DNA from: Ceratodon purpureus
Taxonomy: Eukaryota > Streptophyta > Bryopsida > Pseudoditrichales > Ditrichaceae
NCBI GenBank assembly: GCA_014871385.1
Contig: CM026423.1
Span: forward strand, 20,922,315-20,986,314
Direction of reading: 5' to 3'
Length of the DNA: 64,000 nt
Shown here: piece after piece, positions 26,450 to 41,335 of the stretch
Position numbering within the stretch: position 1 is the stretch's first letter
Layout of the letters: the number at the start of each line of letters is the position of its first letter
Made by a program: the position numbers and the translations under genes
The notes under the pieces: generated by a model
Told to the model about the DNA's origin: nothing
What the model saw: only the letters and a program-made list of their open reading frames with translations
Databases searched by the model: none

Positions 26450-28380
26450 CCAACCACCGCGAACAAGTAGGTAAACGCACGGTCTTGTGACTTGTCTTGT
26501 CACGATGATAACTCCCCGTAACATGCTCCGTGACAACCCCCCACTTTAAACTTAGCACCCCCATACCCGAGACCCCACCCCCAAGACCACGCCAATTCAG
26601 CCCCCTATTCCCGCCCAGTAACTCGATCGACCCACGCGCACAACTTTCCATGCCCCCCCACCGAACACCCAGTCCACCCACGAAACCCGCCATGACATCG
26701 ACGGGTATCAACCCAAAACCCAAAAAATCTAAACCCATTATAGACATCATCCATCCTTCCCCACCGCCAAGCCGATCGCCATTTGAACCCAAGATCTACA
26801 TCCCCCCTACATTCCAGAAAAACACAAACTCCACGAAAACTGCGGTCACGTCGCTGCCCGTTGCGCATCCACGTAGAATCTACCGAATCCATAGATTTCA
26901 GTCAACCGTGAGGCATCATATTTGGTCGGGTGTTGCCGCGGATATTGTGAATCTACCCTGGGGATAGATTATAGATACCCGGCCCGGACTGTGGTGACGA
27001 GCGGGGGGGCCGGGTGTGGGAGGGAGGGAGGGGAAGAGGACAATGGAGAGGGGTTGGGGCCCGTGCAGGGGGAGGGAGGGGTTGCGTTGCATTCTGCGGG
27101 GCAGTCACAAGAGCGTCGCCATCGCCATCGCCACCATCGCTGCTGCCGTCGCCACGGGCTCTACTGCAGGGGGGGAGCGCTCGCAGGGAGGCACACGCCA
27201 TCGCCAGCGTCCACCTTGCCTCGCGCGGGATCCAGCCGTGACGGTGCCGGGGGGCGGCACGCGCTCGTGGAATGAGGCACGGACGGCTAGAGGCTCGTAG
27301 GGCAGGGTCGGGGTTGTAATGCATGCCGTGGCGTGAGGGCAGCGGGAGCGGGAGCGGCGAGAGGGAGGGAGCCTGCCGCGGCGAGGACGGGAGGGAGCCG
27401 GTGCGCTTCGACGGGGGAGCCTGGATGCGGCCAGCTGATTCGCGCAGAAAGTGTGTGATTGCGGTCGCCCTTTTTCACTTGTTGTGTTTTGCGCGTTTTT
27501 TTTCTTCTCGTGTGCGTGGAATTAGTTCGATTTGGCTGTTGGATGTGCGGGGGATGGTTCTGGTTTCGGAAGGATTTTCGTTGATTTTTCGTGATTTGGT
27601 TGTGGTTGGTGAGGGTGAGCAGTTTTTTGAGTTTGGCGTTTTCTTGGGAGTTGTTCTTGGGAGCAGGGAAACAGTTTCATTTCGTTTATGTTGTAGGCGA
27701 TGCGTAGATCTTAAGAGCGTATAAGGTCGGGCGGTGGTTGCTTCAGCTCTCGGTGTTGCCCGGAAGTAAGGGTTAGATTTCACCGACTTCTGAGTGAGTG
27801 GTGATGCAAGGGTTGAGATGTGTAGTGGCGAGGACGGGGTTGATGTGCCGAGTGGCGGGGTTTGATCATCGCGATTGGGGATAGTTGGCTGCAGATCACG
27901 AGTGCTGTGTAGTTAATTAGCTTTTTTCGGTTTTGGTGTGCTTGTACGGTCAGCTAGTGGTGTGTTAGCATTCAGTGGCTTAACTTGTAGTGCGTTCTAT
28001 CCGTAGGCCTGCGAGGCGAGTTCGTGTTAGCGTAATGCCATCGAGTTGATCCAGTTTTAGAGAATGTGGCGTGACGGTGTCGCAGTCAGTGACGTTCTGT
28101 GCTATATGGATGCCGGAGGAAGTGGCCGTATTTGCGTGGCGTTTTAAGACTTGGAGTGCACTCTTTTGATCAGCCCTCGTTGATATAGCTACTCGAGGGT
28201 TTCGAGGAGTATTTTTTCGTGAAGCTTTAGCTGGTATGATTATGCGAAAGGATGCCTAGAGATTGATGCGTTGTGTGGAAGCTGTTGCTTTCATGTTCAA
28301 TTCGTTCGAGGTTTGATGCGTGGGTCGCGGATGAGTATATCGCGCGTGGGCGGCTGATCGAGTTTGGCTGTTCGCAGAAT
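26450..28380 (+). promoter_or_regulatory. Promoter and leader of the MAP kinase gene
   Basis: The plus strand is C-rich with few G from about 26500 to 26850, then G-rich from about 26980 to 27460, then T/G-rich to the start codon. The C-to-G switch near 26.95 kb is a likely transcription start, giving a leader of about 1.4 kb that may include an intron. Open frames at 26530-27324 on both strands reflect the base composition rather than a gene. Confidence 0.4.
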
Positions 28381-31638
<3,258 letters not shown>

Positions 31639-34170
31639 TTCATGACATGGATCCTGTAGTCATAACTTCAACTGGTTCATGTCTTGATTAGCACAGATGT
31701 GGTGTTCTAGCGGGGGTTATTTCTAGAGCTCCTATGATGATGTTGAGAAGGCTTATGCTAGTAAGAGGGCTTATTGGGAGCATCATTTGCACAATTTGGG
31801 TTAAGTAGCAGTATATGAATTTTGTCAGCAGCCGTGTTGAGTTTTTTGTTTCGATATTTCCAGCTGTGAATGGCCCTCTTCTTGATGTACTGGCTGTGGA
31901 TCCGAATCTGAGGTCCATCATGTTGTATGTACAGAAGCATAGAGTGGCACCCAGCTTGTAGGTACATACAAGTCCTGTAGATTTCAGCAATGATTCAAGG
32001 TGAACATAACTCAAAACAGGGTCTCAATGTGGGGGTTTGGAGGAAATCAGACTACCATGTGTGCACTCATTGAGGTACCCTAATCACCACTCTCTATTTT
32101 CATGTTATAGTCCTGCCACAATTTGAACTCATATTATTCAGGGTGCATTGATCGTGTGCTCCTTATGTGATTTTTTTGCGGACTTGGTAAAACATACTAA
32201 ATCTGCTTGATGAAATGACATTCAATATTTTATATTCGATTGAGTCGACATGTTGCAAGCCTTTTGATTGTTGTCAACCCCTTCTCACAGTTTGCCCATG
32301 CTACCATCTTTCCTGAAGCATATTCCTAATCTGTGCAGATACTCGCCAATGGGTTTTATATTTGGAGTAATGATTCCTCATTTTTGCAGCTCAATATGTA
32401 GGTTTTATGTAGGTTCATGTTTGACGATATAGCATATTATGATTTCTTCGAACGTGCACCTGAAAGTCTGAAAATCTTGAGTTTGGCTGCACCCTACTGA
32501 TAAATCAGAGAATTTTCTGAGCCCACCGAAATACTTAAGGTTGTTTGGTGCCTTCTTCAAAGTTGCTCCTGAATTTTGTGAAATGTTCGAGACGGACGTT
32601 TCTTTGAGAATGCTTTATTCAAGATCTAATTGTGGCTTTAGAACGTGGACGTGAACTTAAGAGCAGTCTGAGCGTCTGGAGTGTTGCTTTAGTTGTCTGC
32701 TTTATTATATTTCCCAGTCACAACCTGTAATTTGTGGGAACAGCAGAATTTACCAATTCAATTTCATCAACCCCTAAACTCCCATGTTTTTAAATAGAGG
32801 ATTTTGAAAAATTACTACAATTTATTACTTTGAGGAGTATTTTAGTGATGATGTGCAAGCAAAGTTGTAGACTTCAAGATAATTTTTTTATCCATACAAT
32901 TAAATTCAATAATGCTATCACTAATATTTAAGTGTGAAACTTGTAATGTAAGGTCCTGATTTGGATTACAGATTAACGATTGTATCAGTATTTGGAAGGA
33001 ATTAGGGATAGATGTATCCAATGCAGTGGATCATCTAATTTTATTTTTTAATTATTTAAGCTAAAATGCTTGTGAGAAAATCTAAATTTATCTTTATTAC
33101 GATCTTCAATCTTAATCATTGACTATTGGATGCATGAGATTATCATGTCAACTTTGGGTACCATCAAGATTAAGATTCATCTTGTACATACTTGTTGATA
33201 TGAACTCCATTTTTGTTCATATCTAAATAACTAATATGTAAATAATTTCAAAAAATTGAATTTTGGATACACTTTATATGCCTTTGAGGCGCTTTCATAG
33301 ATTTACAAACTTATGTTTGTCCTATGCTAAAATGTAAAAGTACCAAACATTGTATTATTTTATTGTATATTTCATTTTGTGTTTTGAAATATTTTTAATA
33401 TTGAGACCTTAATAAAAAATGTATTTATTAAATGATGTGGATGGATGTTTTTATAATGTCCTTTTCCAATAACTTCTTTTGAGTAGTCATTTTTCCTTGA
33501 CTAAGGGCAATTTCAATTTTTTTTTCTACACCTCTCTATTACGGTACCTTTCAAATATTCAATACAAGTAATTAAAATGGTTTTTTGGAGATTATCAATG
33601 AAAAATCTGGTCTTTGGTAGAAAAATTTCATCCTACAAGGAGTCTAAGTTTTCTCATACTTTTTGGTTAGGATGCCAAAGAAATTCTTAATTACAAAGAA
33701 GTAGAGATTTTTTGATTTTTTTATAGATTCAAATTGTGTTCAATTTAATAAAATGAACACCAACAATAATAAAACTCATGTCCCTTTCATAATTAATTAC
33801 AGAATGCTATATCATTTTGATGCGTCTAAAATTTGGTGTACTAGAATCTAACACCATACACACTTTACTAATATAAAATTTAGACCTTCTACAGTACAAA
33901 AATTTGACACCAAAAGAAGTCAAATTTTGTTAATCCTTGTTTGTATTGGATTGAAAAAAAACATTGTTACTAACTTCAAAAGTTGGTATAGTTTACTAAT
34001 TCACATTGCCATCAAATTTAAAGAAAGATATTAATGTACGATCTTTTAGCACTATAAGGTAAGATTCTATAGTTAGAAATTCAAATAAAGCTAGTTTTTT
34101 GACCTTATAGTCTTTACTATGAAAACAACAATTTCGGAGAGTTTTTTGTTGGAATCATTGAAGGAATTTT
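31639..34170. other. 3' UTR and intergenic DNA
   Basis: The first 0.5-1 kb is probably 3' UTR of the MAP kinase gene. From about 32800 the sequence becomes AT-rich and stop-dense. No gene, RNA or mobile element is supported. Confidence 0.55.
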
Positions 34171-34250
34171 AGAGGCTAATCACTTCATTATTTGTTCCTA
34201 CACAAGTTCCAAAGGCTAATCACTTCATTATTTATTGCTACACGAGTTTC
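34171..34250. repeat. 40-bp imperfect tandem duplication
   Basis: Two 40-bp copies (34171-34210, 34211-34250) sharing GGCTAATCACTTCATTATTT and a similar second half with a few substitutions. Confidence 0.85.
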
Positions 34251-34702
34251 AGAACATTCCATTCTAATACCGTAGACCATAGCAGCTTTATCTAAAAACA
34301 ATTCTAAAAATAAAAAAATAAAAAAATAAGAAAATTATAAAGACAAAAACAAAAATAGAATAAATTTGTTTTTTCTGTTTTTGTGTTATTTTCTAAGCCG
34401 TTTAAGGTCATTTTTACTGATTTTTTTGCTGAAAAACAAAAAATTGAGAAATTCAGCATTTGAGAGGGGAGCCTTATTTTTGCAAAATTAATAAAAATAT
34501 TTTTGTTTGCCAGGTGGCGAAGCTGCTATGATGTTACAGTATTGCTACAACTGCATTCCTGCACCAACCCAAGCCAGCTGAACCTTGATGGGCACCATTT
34601 TCTCCGTCGTCGCATGTGCTAACAAGATACATTTGCAGTTCTATTTAATTTCGAAGGGATTCAATGATAACATTTGCAAAGAGTTCTACAAAATGGTCTG
34701 TG

Positions 34703-36088
34703 CTAGTCTACATCTGCGTCCTTGAGGACCAAGTTAAAACTATAATGCTGCATATTCGAGGTCATCAGACATGTCAAACTCTCCCTGCGGCCTGCAAACA
34801 TGTCCTTCTGCAAGATCTTCCATAGTTTTCGATCGGACTCTTCCGGCATTGTTGCCGACAGACAATCCAGTTTCTTCTCAATCTCTTCCTCATCAATGGC
34901 ACCAGCACCAAGAATCTCTACTAATGCAGTCCACCAATTCTCCCATACAATGCCTGTTGTTGGGCATAGACTTGCCGCTTTCAGTGTGTCCAATTGTCTA
35001 GTACACGCAGCTATACAAGCAATTGATGCTGTTCGATTTCCAAACTTCTTCACGCCCACTGTTTGAATGCCATACTTTTTCATAGCCTCTTTTGCGATGC
35101 CTCTCTTGCCATTCCAGCTACCCTTTAGTAGATCCGTCAATGATCCAACACAGACAACAATCAGGAAGATCCATTGAGTCGAGGCTCTCATGTTTGGTAC
35201 CCCAAGCACCACCACTCCTGAGAAAATCATGAAGGCCACTGATACAAGAAAGAGAGGCCAAGGCCCAAGCAATCCCGCATTCAGTGTAACTTCCTTCTGT
35301 AGCAGCCTTTGAATGGCTACCTCAGTGCCTCGCAGCACGCAAAACACATCTGGGTCATCCTCCAGTACTATCACCGAGTCTCCTGGGGGAACACCTGTAG
35401 GAGGATTTGCGTTCGGTAACTCAAACGTTTGTGTTCTTAGCAGGAAAGCCATCGTCGCATTTAAGGACATTCCTATGATGATCAGTGCAAAAGTGAACCA
35501 CTCATGACACTTCGCCAAGAGCACCAAAGCTGTTACGCATACACTTGTTGCAAGATAGTTGATGAGAGCTCCTTCATTTCCAACAACATGTACCTCGCCA
35601 TCAACATTATCCGGTTGGTTGATTTTTGCCCAGACGACATAAGTAGGTCTTTCAGCATCACGCCCAATGAGAGGAAGATCTTCCTTCCTTGCTTGCCTGA
35701 GAAGCTCTAGTACCACAGCCTCCCCAACTACACCTCGAACAGGAAGTTTTCCTGTCGCAGATTGTAGGCCTACATACATGGCGTTGCCACTGGCCTTGAC
35801 ACCGCAGAGCTCTGACATCGACCCTGCTTCTCCAGCACCTATAAGAATACGTGCCGGTCGCCAATCGATGCAAGAGAGCACCGCCTGAGCAAGTCCATAG
35901 GTTCCTACCGGCACATAAGCGTTTAAGTAGGGCACCTCGCTACGAATTAGACAAGTGTAAGGAATGCCTGCTTTTGTTGCATTGGTGCCGACCAGTGCTG
36001 AGAATCCTGCGAAATCCAAGCTGGGTAGGTTGCCTCCCATGTTGCAAGCGTTTGAGTCATTGTTGTATGCTCTTAAGAGTCTCCTCAT
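34703..36088 (-). CDS. Intronless multi-pass membrane protein of unknown family
   Basis: One uninterrupted 461-codon frame. The ATG at 36088 is in an ACCATGA context and an in-frame TGA lies a few codons upstream. I do not recognise the family. About four hydrophobic segments are visible (roughly residues 177-194, 197-216, 274-297 and 304-322), so the protein should sit in a membrane. Its N-terminal part contains a glycine-rich ILIGAGEAGS at 81-90 that resembles a nucleotide-binding turn but is too short to assign. DDPDVFCVLRG at 244-254 and ENWWTALVEILGAGAIDEEE nearer the C-terminus are other distinctive stretches. Codon use is balanced, unlike the AT-rich island genes. It stands alone, with no intron, between gene-poor flanks, which fits a retro-copied, laterally acquired or simply single-exon gene. 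Confidence 0.75.
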   Translation of the reverse strand: MRRLLRAYNNDSNACNMGGNLPSLDFAGFSALVGTNATKAGIPYTCLIRSEVPYLNAYVPVGTYGLAQAVLSCIDWRPARILIGAGEAGSMSELCGVKASGNAMYVGLQSATGKLPVRGVVGEAVVLELLRQARKEDLPLIGRDAERPTYVVWAKINQPDNVDGEVHVVGNEGALINYLATSVCVTALVLLAKCHEWFTFALIIIGMSLNATMAFLLRTQTFELPNANPPTGVPPGDSVIVLEDDPDVFCVLRGTEVAIQRLLQKEVTLNAGLLGPWPLFLVSVAFMIFSGVVVLGVPNMRASTQWIFLIVVCVGSLTDLLKGSWNGKRGIAKEAMKKYGIQTVGVKKFGNRTASIACIAACTRQLDTLKAASLCPTTGIVWENWWTALVEILGAGAIDEEEIEKKLDCLSATMPEESDRKLWKILQKDMFAGRRESLTCLMTSNMQHYSFNLVLKDADVD

Positions 36089-38875
36089 GGTGAAATGTTT
36101 TCCCGAATTCTTTCAATCCAAGCAATCTAAGCCAATATGTAATGAAGATTGAATAGTCGAAGGAATCATCTGTCGAGTGTCACCATACCTGCGCAACCAT
36201 ATATATTCAAGCATAGAATTAACCACCATGTAGCGTGTAGATCGATTTAGCAGTTTCCTGTCTATATCATCTACCGTGTATAGATGCAAATCAAGATCTG
36301 TTTTGATTTAAGCTCCTGTTTTCAGAAAAGGAAATTGGAGGTTTTCTTTAAAGATACACATACATTGAAATTCAGTACCAAATCCACGTTAATAGAGTTA
36401 TGAATTACAAATAGAATGCATCTTAAGACACACATTTATCGTTTGAATGTATGCCTACCGTAGAAGTCACTGCGTTCGATTTAGAGAGCGGTTGCTAAAG
36501 ATACATTTATCTGGTGGGCACAAAAGCAGACAAAGATGAGCACATGAAATTGGTTCGCAGTGCTGACTACCAAAGACCTTCAAACAGTCGGTACCGACAC
36601 AATCCATGGCCATGGATGCTCGCCGCTCTAATTACCATATTGTGAAACGACTGTTCCTAGAAACTGGCCCGAATTGGCTATCCAGAAACGGTATGGAAAG
36701 TAACGAGCATCTGAAGGATCGTAAACAGAGCTGGGACTTGTACGACTCTTCTCTAACGCAAGCTTAGAGTAATAAATTCGTGGTCATGTAGAGCAGAAGG
36801 TCAAACCTGTCTCATCAACGTCATCACACAAGCGCCCTCGTACTTCTAAAGTTGTCGGAGCAATACCTTGTCGGAACCTTATCACATCAATATCATCGAA
36901 GTGACATCCGGCTAGATTGTGATCAACACCAACAACCAACTCCACGACATCTGGGCATAATGATCATGAACTCCACAAAGTTCGTACTAACAATCAGCAT
37001 CTACTTATTGGTCCACAGCTCGGATTGAACGGGTACTAGTTATCACACGAGAATGTAATCCATCGCCAAACTAACTAAGCTGATCGAGAGCACCGGCTGA
37101 GAGGCTGGACCAAAACAAATTATGAATACCAGCAACAGCAGGTAATTTATGTTCGCATTTCAGACAAGGAAGAGACTAAGAGTCATATACATTGAGAAAA
37201 GTTAAAAGAAAATTAAAAACGAATGGTTGGGAAGACCTCAATGGGCCACTGGGCTATGCCGGACTTGGTCGATCTCCGACAGTGTACAGACATGTGTTTT
37301 ATATGTTAAATTAATGGCCATGTTGTAGGTGGAACTCCACTGTCCCGCATCTTCTGCCTTGTACAGACACGGTGAGTGATCAAGGGATCTCGAGATCATC
37401 GCATGAACCCAGTGGACGCGGTATCTCTTGGGAGATGGGCGAATCTTACGTCGCCAGACATTGAATATGGCTCGCATTCACATACAAAAGTCTGTACCAT
37501 TTCTTTCAGCGGAACAACAAGATGTCAATAACAAGGCTTTTGGTAAAGTATCCGGTATTTGGCTTAGATGCAATGGTTTGTGTTTAACATTATCTTACTT
37601 ATCACTTTAAGTAACCATATTATAGACATGAAAGAGCTTGGTGGTCTCTCCATGTAGAGTGAGTAAGAGTTTGGTGGTCTCTAAAATATAGTCGTATAGA
37701 GAGATTCTAAAATTCAAAATGTATAAATTTCATTCATACATCAAGTTCTAAATATTCATATTAATTGCATTTTATAATGCATCCTTGCAAAACTGCCTAA
37801 ACTGGACATAGGTGAGGACGTTTAGGGGTTAAAGATTGATTAGTGTACTTCAACACCATAACTAGATCATGTTTGATACTATTCATATCCCTCTTTTGAG
37901 GTAGGATTATGTGCAAGCAACTTCTCTTTAAAGGAGCCGTGGCACGAAGAGTAGCCAAGAACCTTCTCTTGTGGATGAAAGTGAACAGAAGCCTGGTTCC
38001 AGCATGATTGTTCACCTCAAGGTGTAATCGCCACCTCACTAATTCCAATCTTCATACAGCGATTGGTGGAGTACAACAACCACGATTTTGCAGGAAACAC
38101 TTGTTGCACTCGCTTTCTGAGTTGCATAATTACAGTTAACCAAATCTCTTGCTGCCTTTGTGCTCTAGTAATGCTGCCTTGATATGCTCATGGTCGTCTC
38201 AACAGTATATTTCTTTGCTGATCAGCTTGATGAGATTATAATCATAATAAGATCAATCTGAAAACTTGATTACATGACTCTGGACATGTTTCAAATTTCT
38301 TACTGAATTTGGTGCCGAAAGAATGATGCTTGACTATTACCACCAGCTTCAGTTGCACTAACCGTAGAATGGTTAGTAAAAGAATTAGTACCTGAAGAAT
38401 TGGCGCTGGGTTAATCGATGCTCTTCCATTTCTCCTGCAGGAAGTACGTTTCAGTTTTCTGGAGATGCACCGCATACTACTTCAACACCATGTCAAGCTT
38501 CAAGGAATTCGTGAAGACTTTCCCATCGGAACCGTAACTTGCTCTGAATACGTGCTGAAACATGGTGAAGATTTAACTAAGCCTGGCGCCTTGTGGTTTG
38601 TGTGTGTGTGTGTGTGTGTGGGGGGGGGGTGGGCGGGCTTTGTAAGAGAAAATGGCCTCCGTGTAAGGCAGGAGCTTGCCTTCACCCTGACTTCTGAGTT
38701 CTCCTTTGTCGTCCGAGTGTACCAAATAGTCATATGGTTAAATTGGGCTATTCTTGAGGCTGTAACGATCCAGCGGGCTTCGTCAATCTTGAAAAGAGTG
38801 CACATGGGATCAAGCCGGAGGGATAGAGTCTGAGCTAAAGGATTTATGACTATTTTCAGGGACATGACGCTCAAT
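36089..38875. other. Intergenic DNA left of the CACTA element
   Basis: About 2.8 kb with only short open frames that do not look coding. The promoter of the membrane-protein gene should lie at its start. A GT run is present at 38599-38620. The last three bases, AAT, are the left target duplication of the transposon. Confidence 0.5.
38599..38629. repeat. GT microsatellite followed by a G run
   Basis: Eleven TG units (38599-38620) followed directly by nine G (38621-38629). Confidence 0.95.
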
Positions 38876-38906
38876 CACTACTAGAACTCCTGTCGCCCCT
38901 GATTCC
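38876..38906 (+). repeat. Left terminal inverted repeat of the CACTA element
   Basis: 31 bp, beginning CACTACTAG. The first 17 bp match the right end exactly; mismatches are at positions 18, 21, 22 and 28. Confidence 0.95.
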
Positions 38907-39289
38907 CTAATATAGTAAAAAAGCGCCATCGGCGACATGATCCTGACCCAAGAGTTCCAAGTTCGAGCGCTGCTGTTTTGCATCGCCTCCTCAGTCGAGT
39001 ACGTCACAAGCGACAAATAGGTGGGTCCAGCATGGTCCAGGTCCGAAAGTAAGTCACTGGTTACTGCTGTGAATACAGCTCGGTAATTACTTGTAGATGA
39101 TGTGAGTAAATGTAAACTTCCTAATTACTACTTTCTCTCGACAGTAAAATTCGATGGATCCATATCTACCATGATTAATTACATGTGGATCATCTCCGTC
39201 CGATGCTTTAGTACTTGATTCGTCTACCATTTAACCTGTTTTCATGGGGAGCCGCAGATCAATGACTCCGATGCACCATTAGAATGCGA

Positions 39290-39640
39290 ACATGTGTTTT
39301 TTTTTTTTTAATTTTAATGTTTTCGTTAAAATTACACGTGTCTCTTTACAGTGGTTCCGGATGACGAATAGTTGATGAATGTACGATCGTTGGACAGAGA
39401 ATGGATGGAGTTAAAATAAACATATGTCGTTGAAAGGTTATTTAATAAAGTCTCGTTTTACTGGAGCCGTGGATTGTCATAATTGCAAAACCGTTAGATT
39501 GCGTCCATATTTTTTCATATTTATATTCTCAATTAAAAAAAAAACACGTGTCGCTGTGCGTTGATCAATGGATGACAAATACTGTACGAATGATCAATTA
39601 ATGGACAGATAACGAACGGAAGGAAACAATATAAATCTTT
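39290..39640 (+). repeat. Subterminal direct repeats with a G-box
   Basis: ACACGTGTC occurs at 39334-39342 and 39544-39552, 210 bp apart. Each copy is preceded by an A/T-rich run and followed by GGATGAC, GAATG, GATC and GGACAGA in the same order. Subterminal repeats of CACTA elements bind the accessory transposition protein; these two blocks are candidates for such sites. No counterpart was found by eye at the right end. Confidence 0.5.
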
Positions 39641-40834
39641 TCAGATTGTATATTAATAAAACCTGAATCATGCAAATCCAGCAATTAAGATTGCCCTTTC
39701 GTACGATACATACATAATAGTGTTCATCAACAACTCAATCACACTAAATTAACGTACCATCCTCCCTGTTCTCGTCCTCCACAGTATTTTCTTTCTCGAC
39801 CTTCTCTTCTTCCTCATTATACTTGTTCTCCTGCCTGTTTCAATGTTTCTTTTTTTTTTTTTTTTTTTTTTTCTCCACGAATTTTCGTTTTAATGAGCTC
39901 CGTCCCAGTTCTTCAGTACCATATTTGTTCTTGTATGTTGCCCCTGATTATTTATTGAATCTTTTGCCCAAACTGTTCTTCTCACACACCCTCTGTTAGA
40001 TAGCGTTGAAATGTATGAACTCTTCTTGATCTAACGAGTATTAGCCTCTTGATTCAGCTTCGAGTTCCTCTTTTCCTCTTGACTCTTCCACGCATACCCA
40101 CCCGTATAACTTCAATCTCCGAATGCGCTACACTAACGCTTTGCTAAGCACATTTGTTGTGTACGCTCGAATATCTGCAATGGGAAATACATGTTTGTAC
40201 AAGCGCAGTTGTAATATCCCATTAGCGCACAGGAGTCTAAATAAAACGTTAACATCCTATAATAAAAGTGTTGATATGGAAAAAAAAAAATTTCATTACT
40301 TCATCTGAAAATAAGAGTTCTAATTTCCAGTATGTGTGTAATCATGAGGACAATCATATTGTATTTTACCTAATCATGCTTAAACGTACCTTCACTCGGC
40401 CTCTTCCGGGAGGCTGTCGAGCCACAATCAATTGATGTGTTCTCGCGAAGCTCGCTGTCCCATGACCATTATACGAAATTATGTAATCCATAACACTGAG
40501 TCACATCCTGTCATTTCATAATCATTTCACGGATTTCAGAGAAGACGAAGGACATTAGACGCCTACTTGTGCATCGCCTTCCGTTCAGTGACGATAGGTC
40601 CTTCTTTCCTAATCCAATTCAAGTTCAGGTCACATGAAACAACTCTCTCCCACCCGGCCTCCTCAAACGAGACAATTTTTTTTTTTCTCCAGGAGCGGAC
40701 ATTTCTGCTATGAATTGCATGCATTCCAGAAGATAGAAACTCACCTGTGTCTGCTGTCTCTTTCAGGAACTTCGCTAGTGCCACGGAAAGGTCGAGGAAC
40801 GTGCCTGGTCACCTTGACCATCCTTCATTACACG

Positions 40835-41335
40835 ATGGAGAAAGGCATTATCCTGGGATGGCTATCGGTTATCAATTGGCATCGAAATAGTGAGAGATTG
40901 CTTTATCCAAACGTTCCTGCCCTTGGTCTTCTCATCCAGACTTCAAATAAATTTGTGTGGAACGACGCATGTTACCTGGAAGTGCAGGCGCTTGGCGAGG
41001 CATCCGGAGTTCATTTCAAAGACTACCTCAGTTCCATGTCTCCGATGTTAGGGCGCCCTGGAGGAACCGCCGCTCATCCTATTCTTTTGGAGGATGATGC
41101 AGAAGACATATCGCAGCTGACACTAGGATCTGCTCTGAAGAAAGTCGTGAAGTCCGCGAAGTCGGAAGTGGACGTGATTGCAAAACAGAGTCCCTACGAT
41201 GAGGAAGCCGCACCTGGTGAAGATAAATATCGCCGACTGAAGAATAGAGCAGCAAAGACAGTCGTCGGTGGAGTTCGCGGATATGTACCTCGCCCCGGTG
41301 TTGGAAAACCGAAGTTCTCTTCTCCTCTGGTGTAG
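40835..41335 (+). CDS. Unknown ORF in the CACTA element, possibly a 3' exon
   Basis: An open frame runs from 40634 to 41335, but its early part crosses poly-T tracts that look like intron acceptors (TTTCTCCAG at about 40690 and TCTTTCAG at 40765). The first sensible ATG after those is at 40835, giving 166 aa. The C-terminal part looks coding: an acidic LLEDDAEDI, then a Lys-rich KKVVKSAKSE, then YVPRPGVGKPKF near the end. I recognise no domain. It may be the last exon of a longer gene. It lies about 2 kb from the left terminus and points inward. Confidence 0.4.
   Translation: MEKGIILGWLSVINWHRNSERLLYPNVPALGLLIQTSNKFVWNDACYLEVQALGEASGVHFKDYLSSMSPMLGRPGGTAAHPILLEDDAEDISQLTLGSALKKVVKSAKSEVDVIAKQSPYDEEAAPGEDKYRRLKNRAAKTVVGGVRGYVPRPGVGKPKFSSPLV

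Noticed and set aside
26421..27324. ORFs of 95-145 aa on both strands upstream of the MAP kinase
   Set aside because: Stop-poor frames follow from the C-rich then G-rich composition; they overlap each other and resemble no protein.
28273..28380. Upstream ATG extending the MAP kinase by 36 aa
   Set aside because: The extension does not look like the family N-terminus; the ATG at 28381 gives the expected start.
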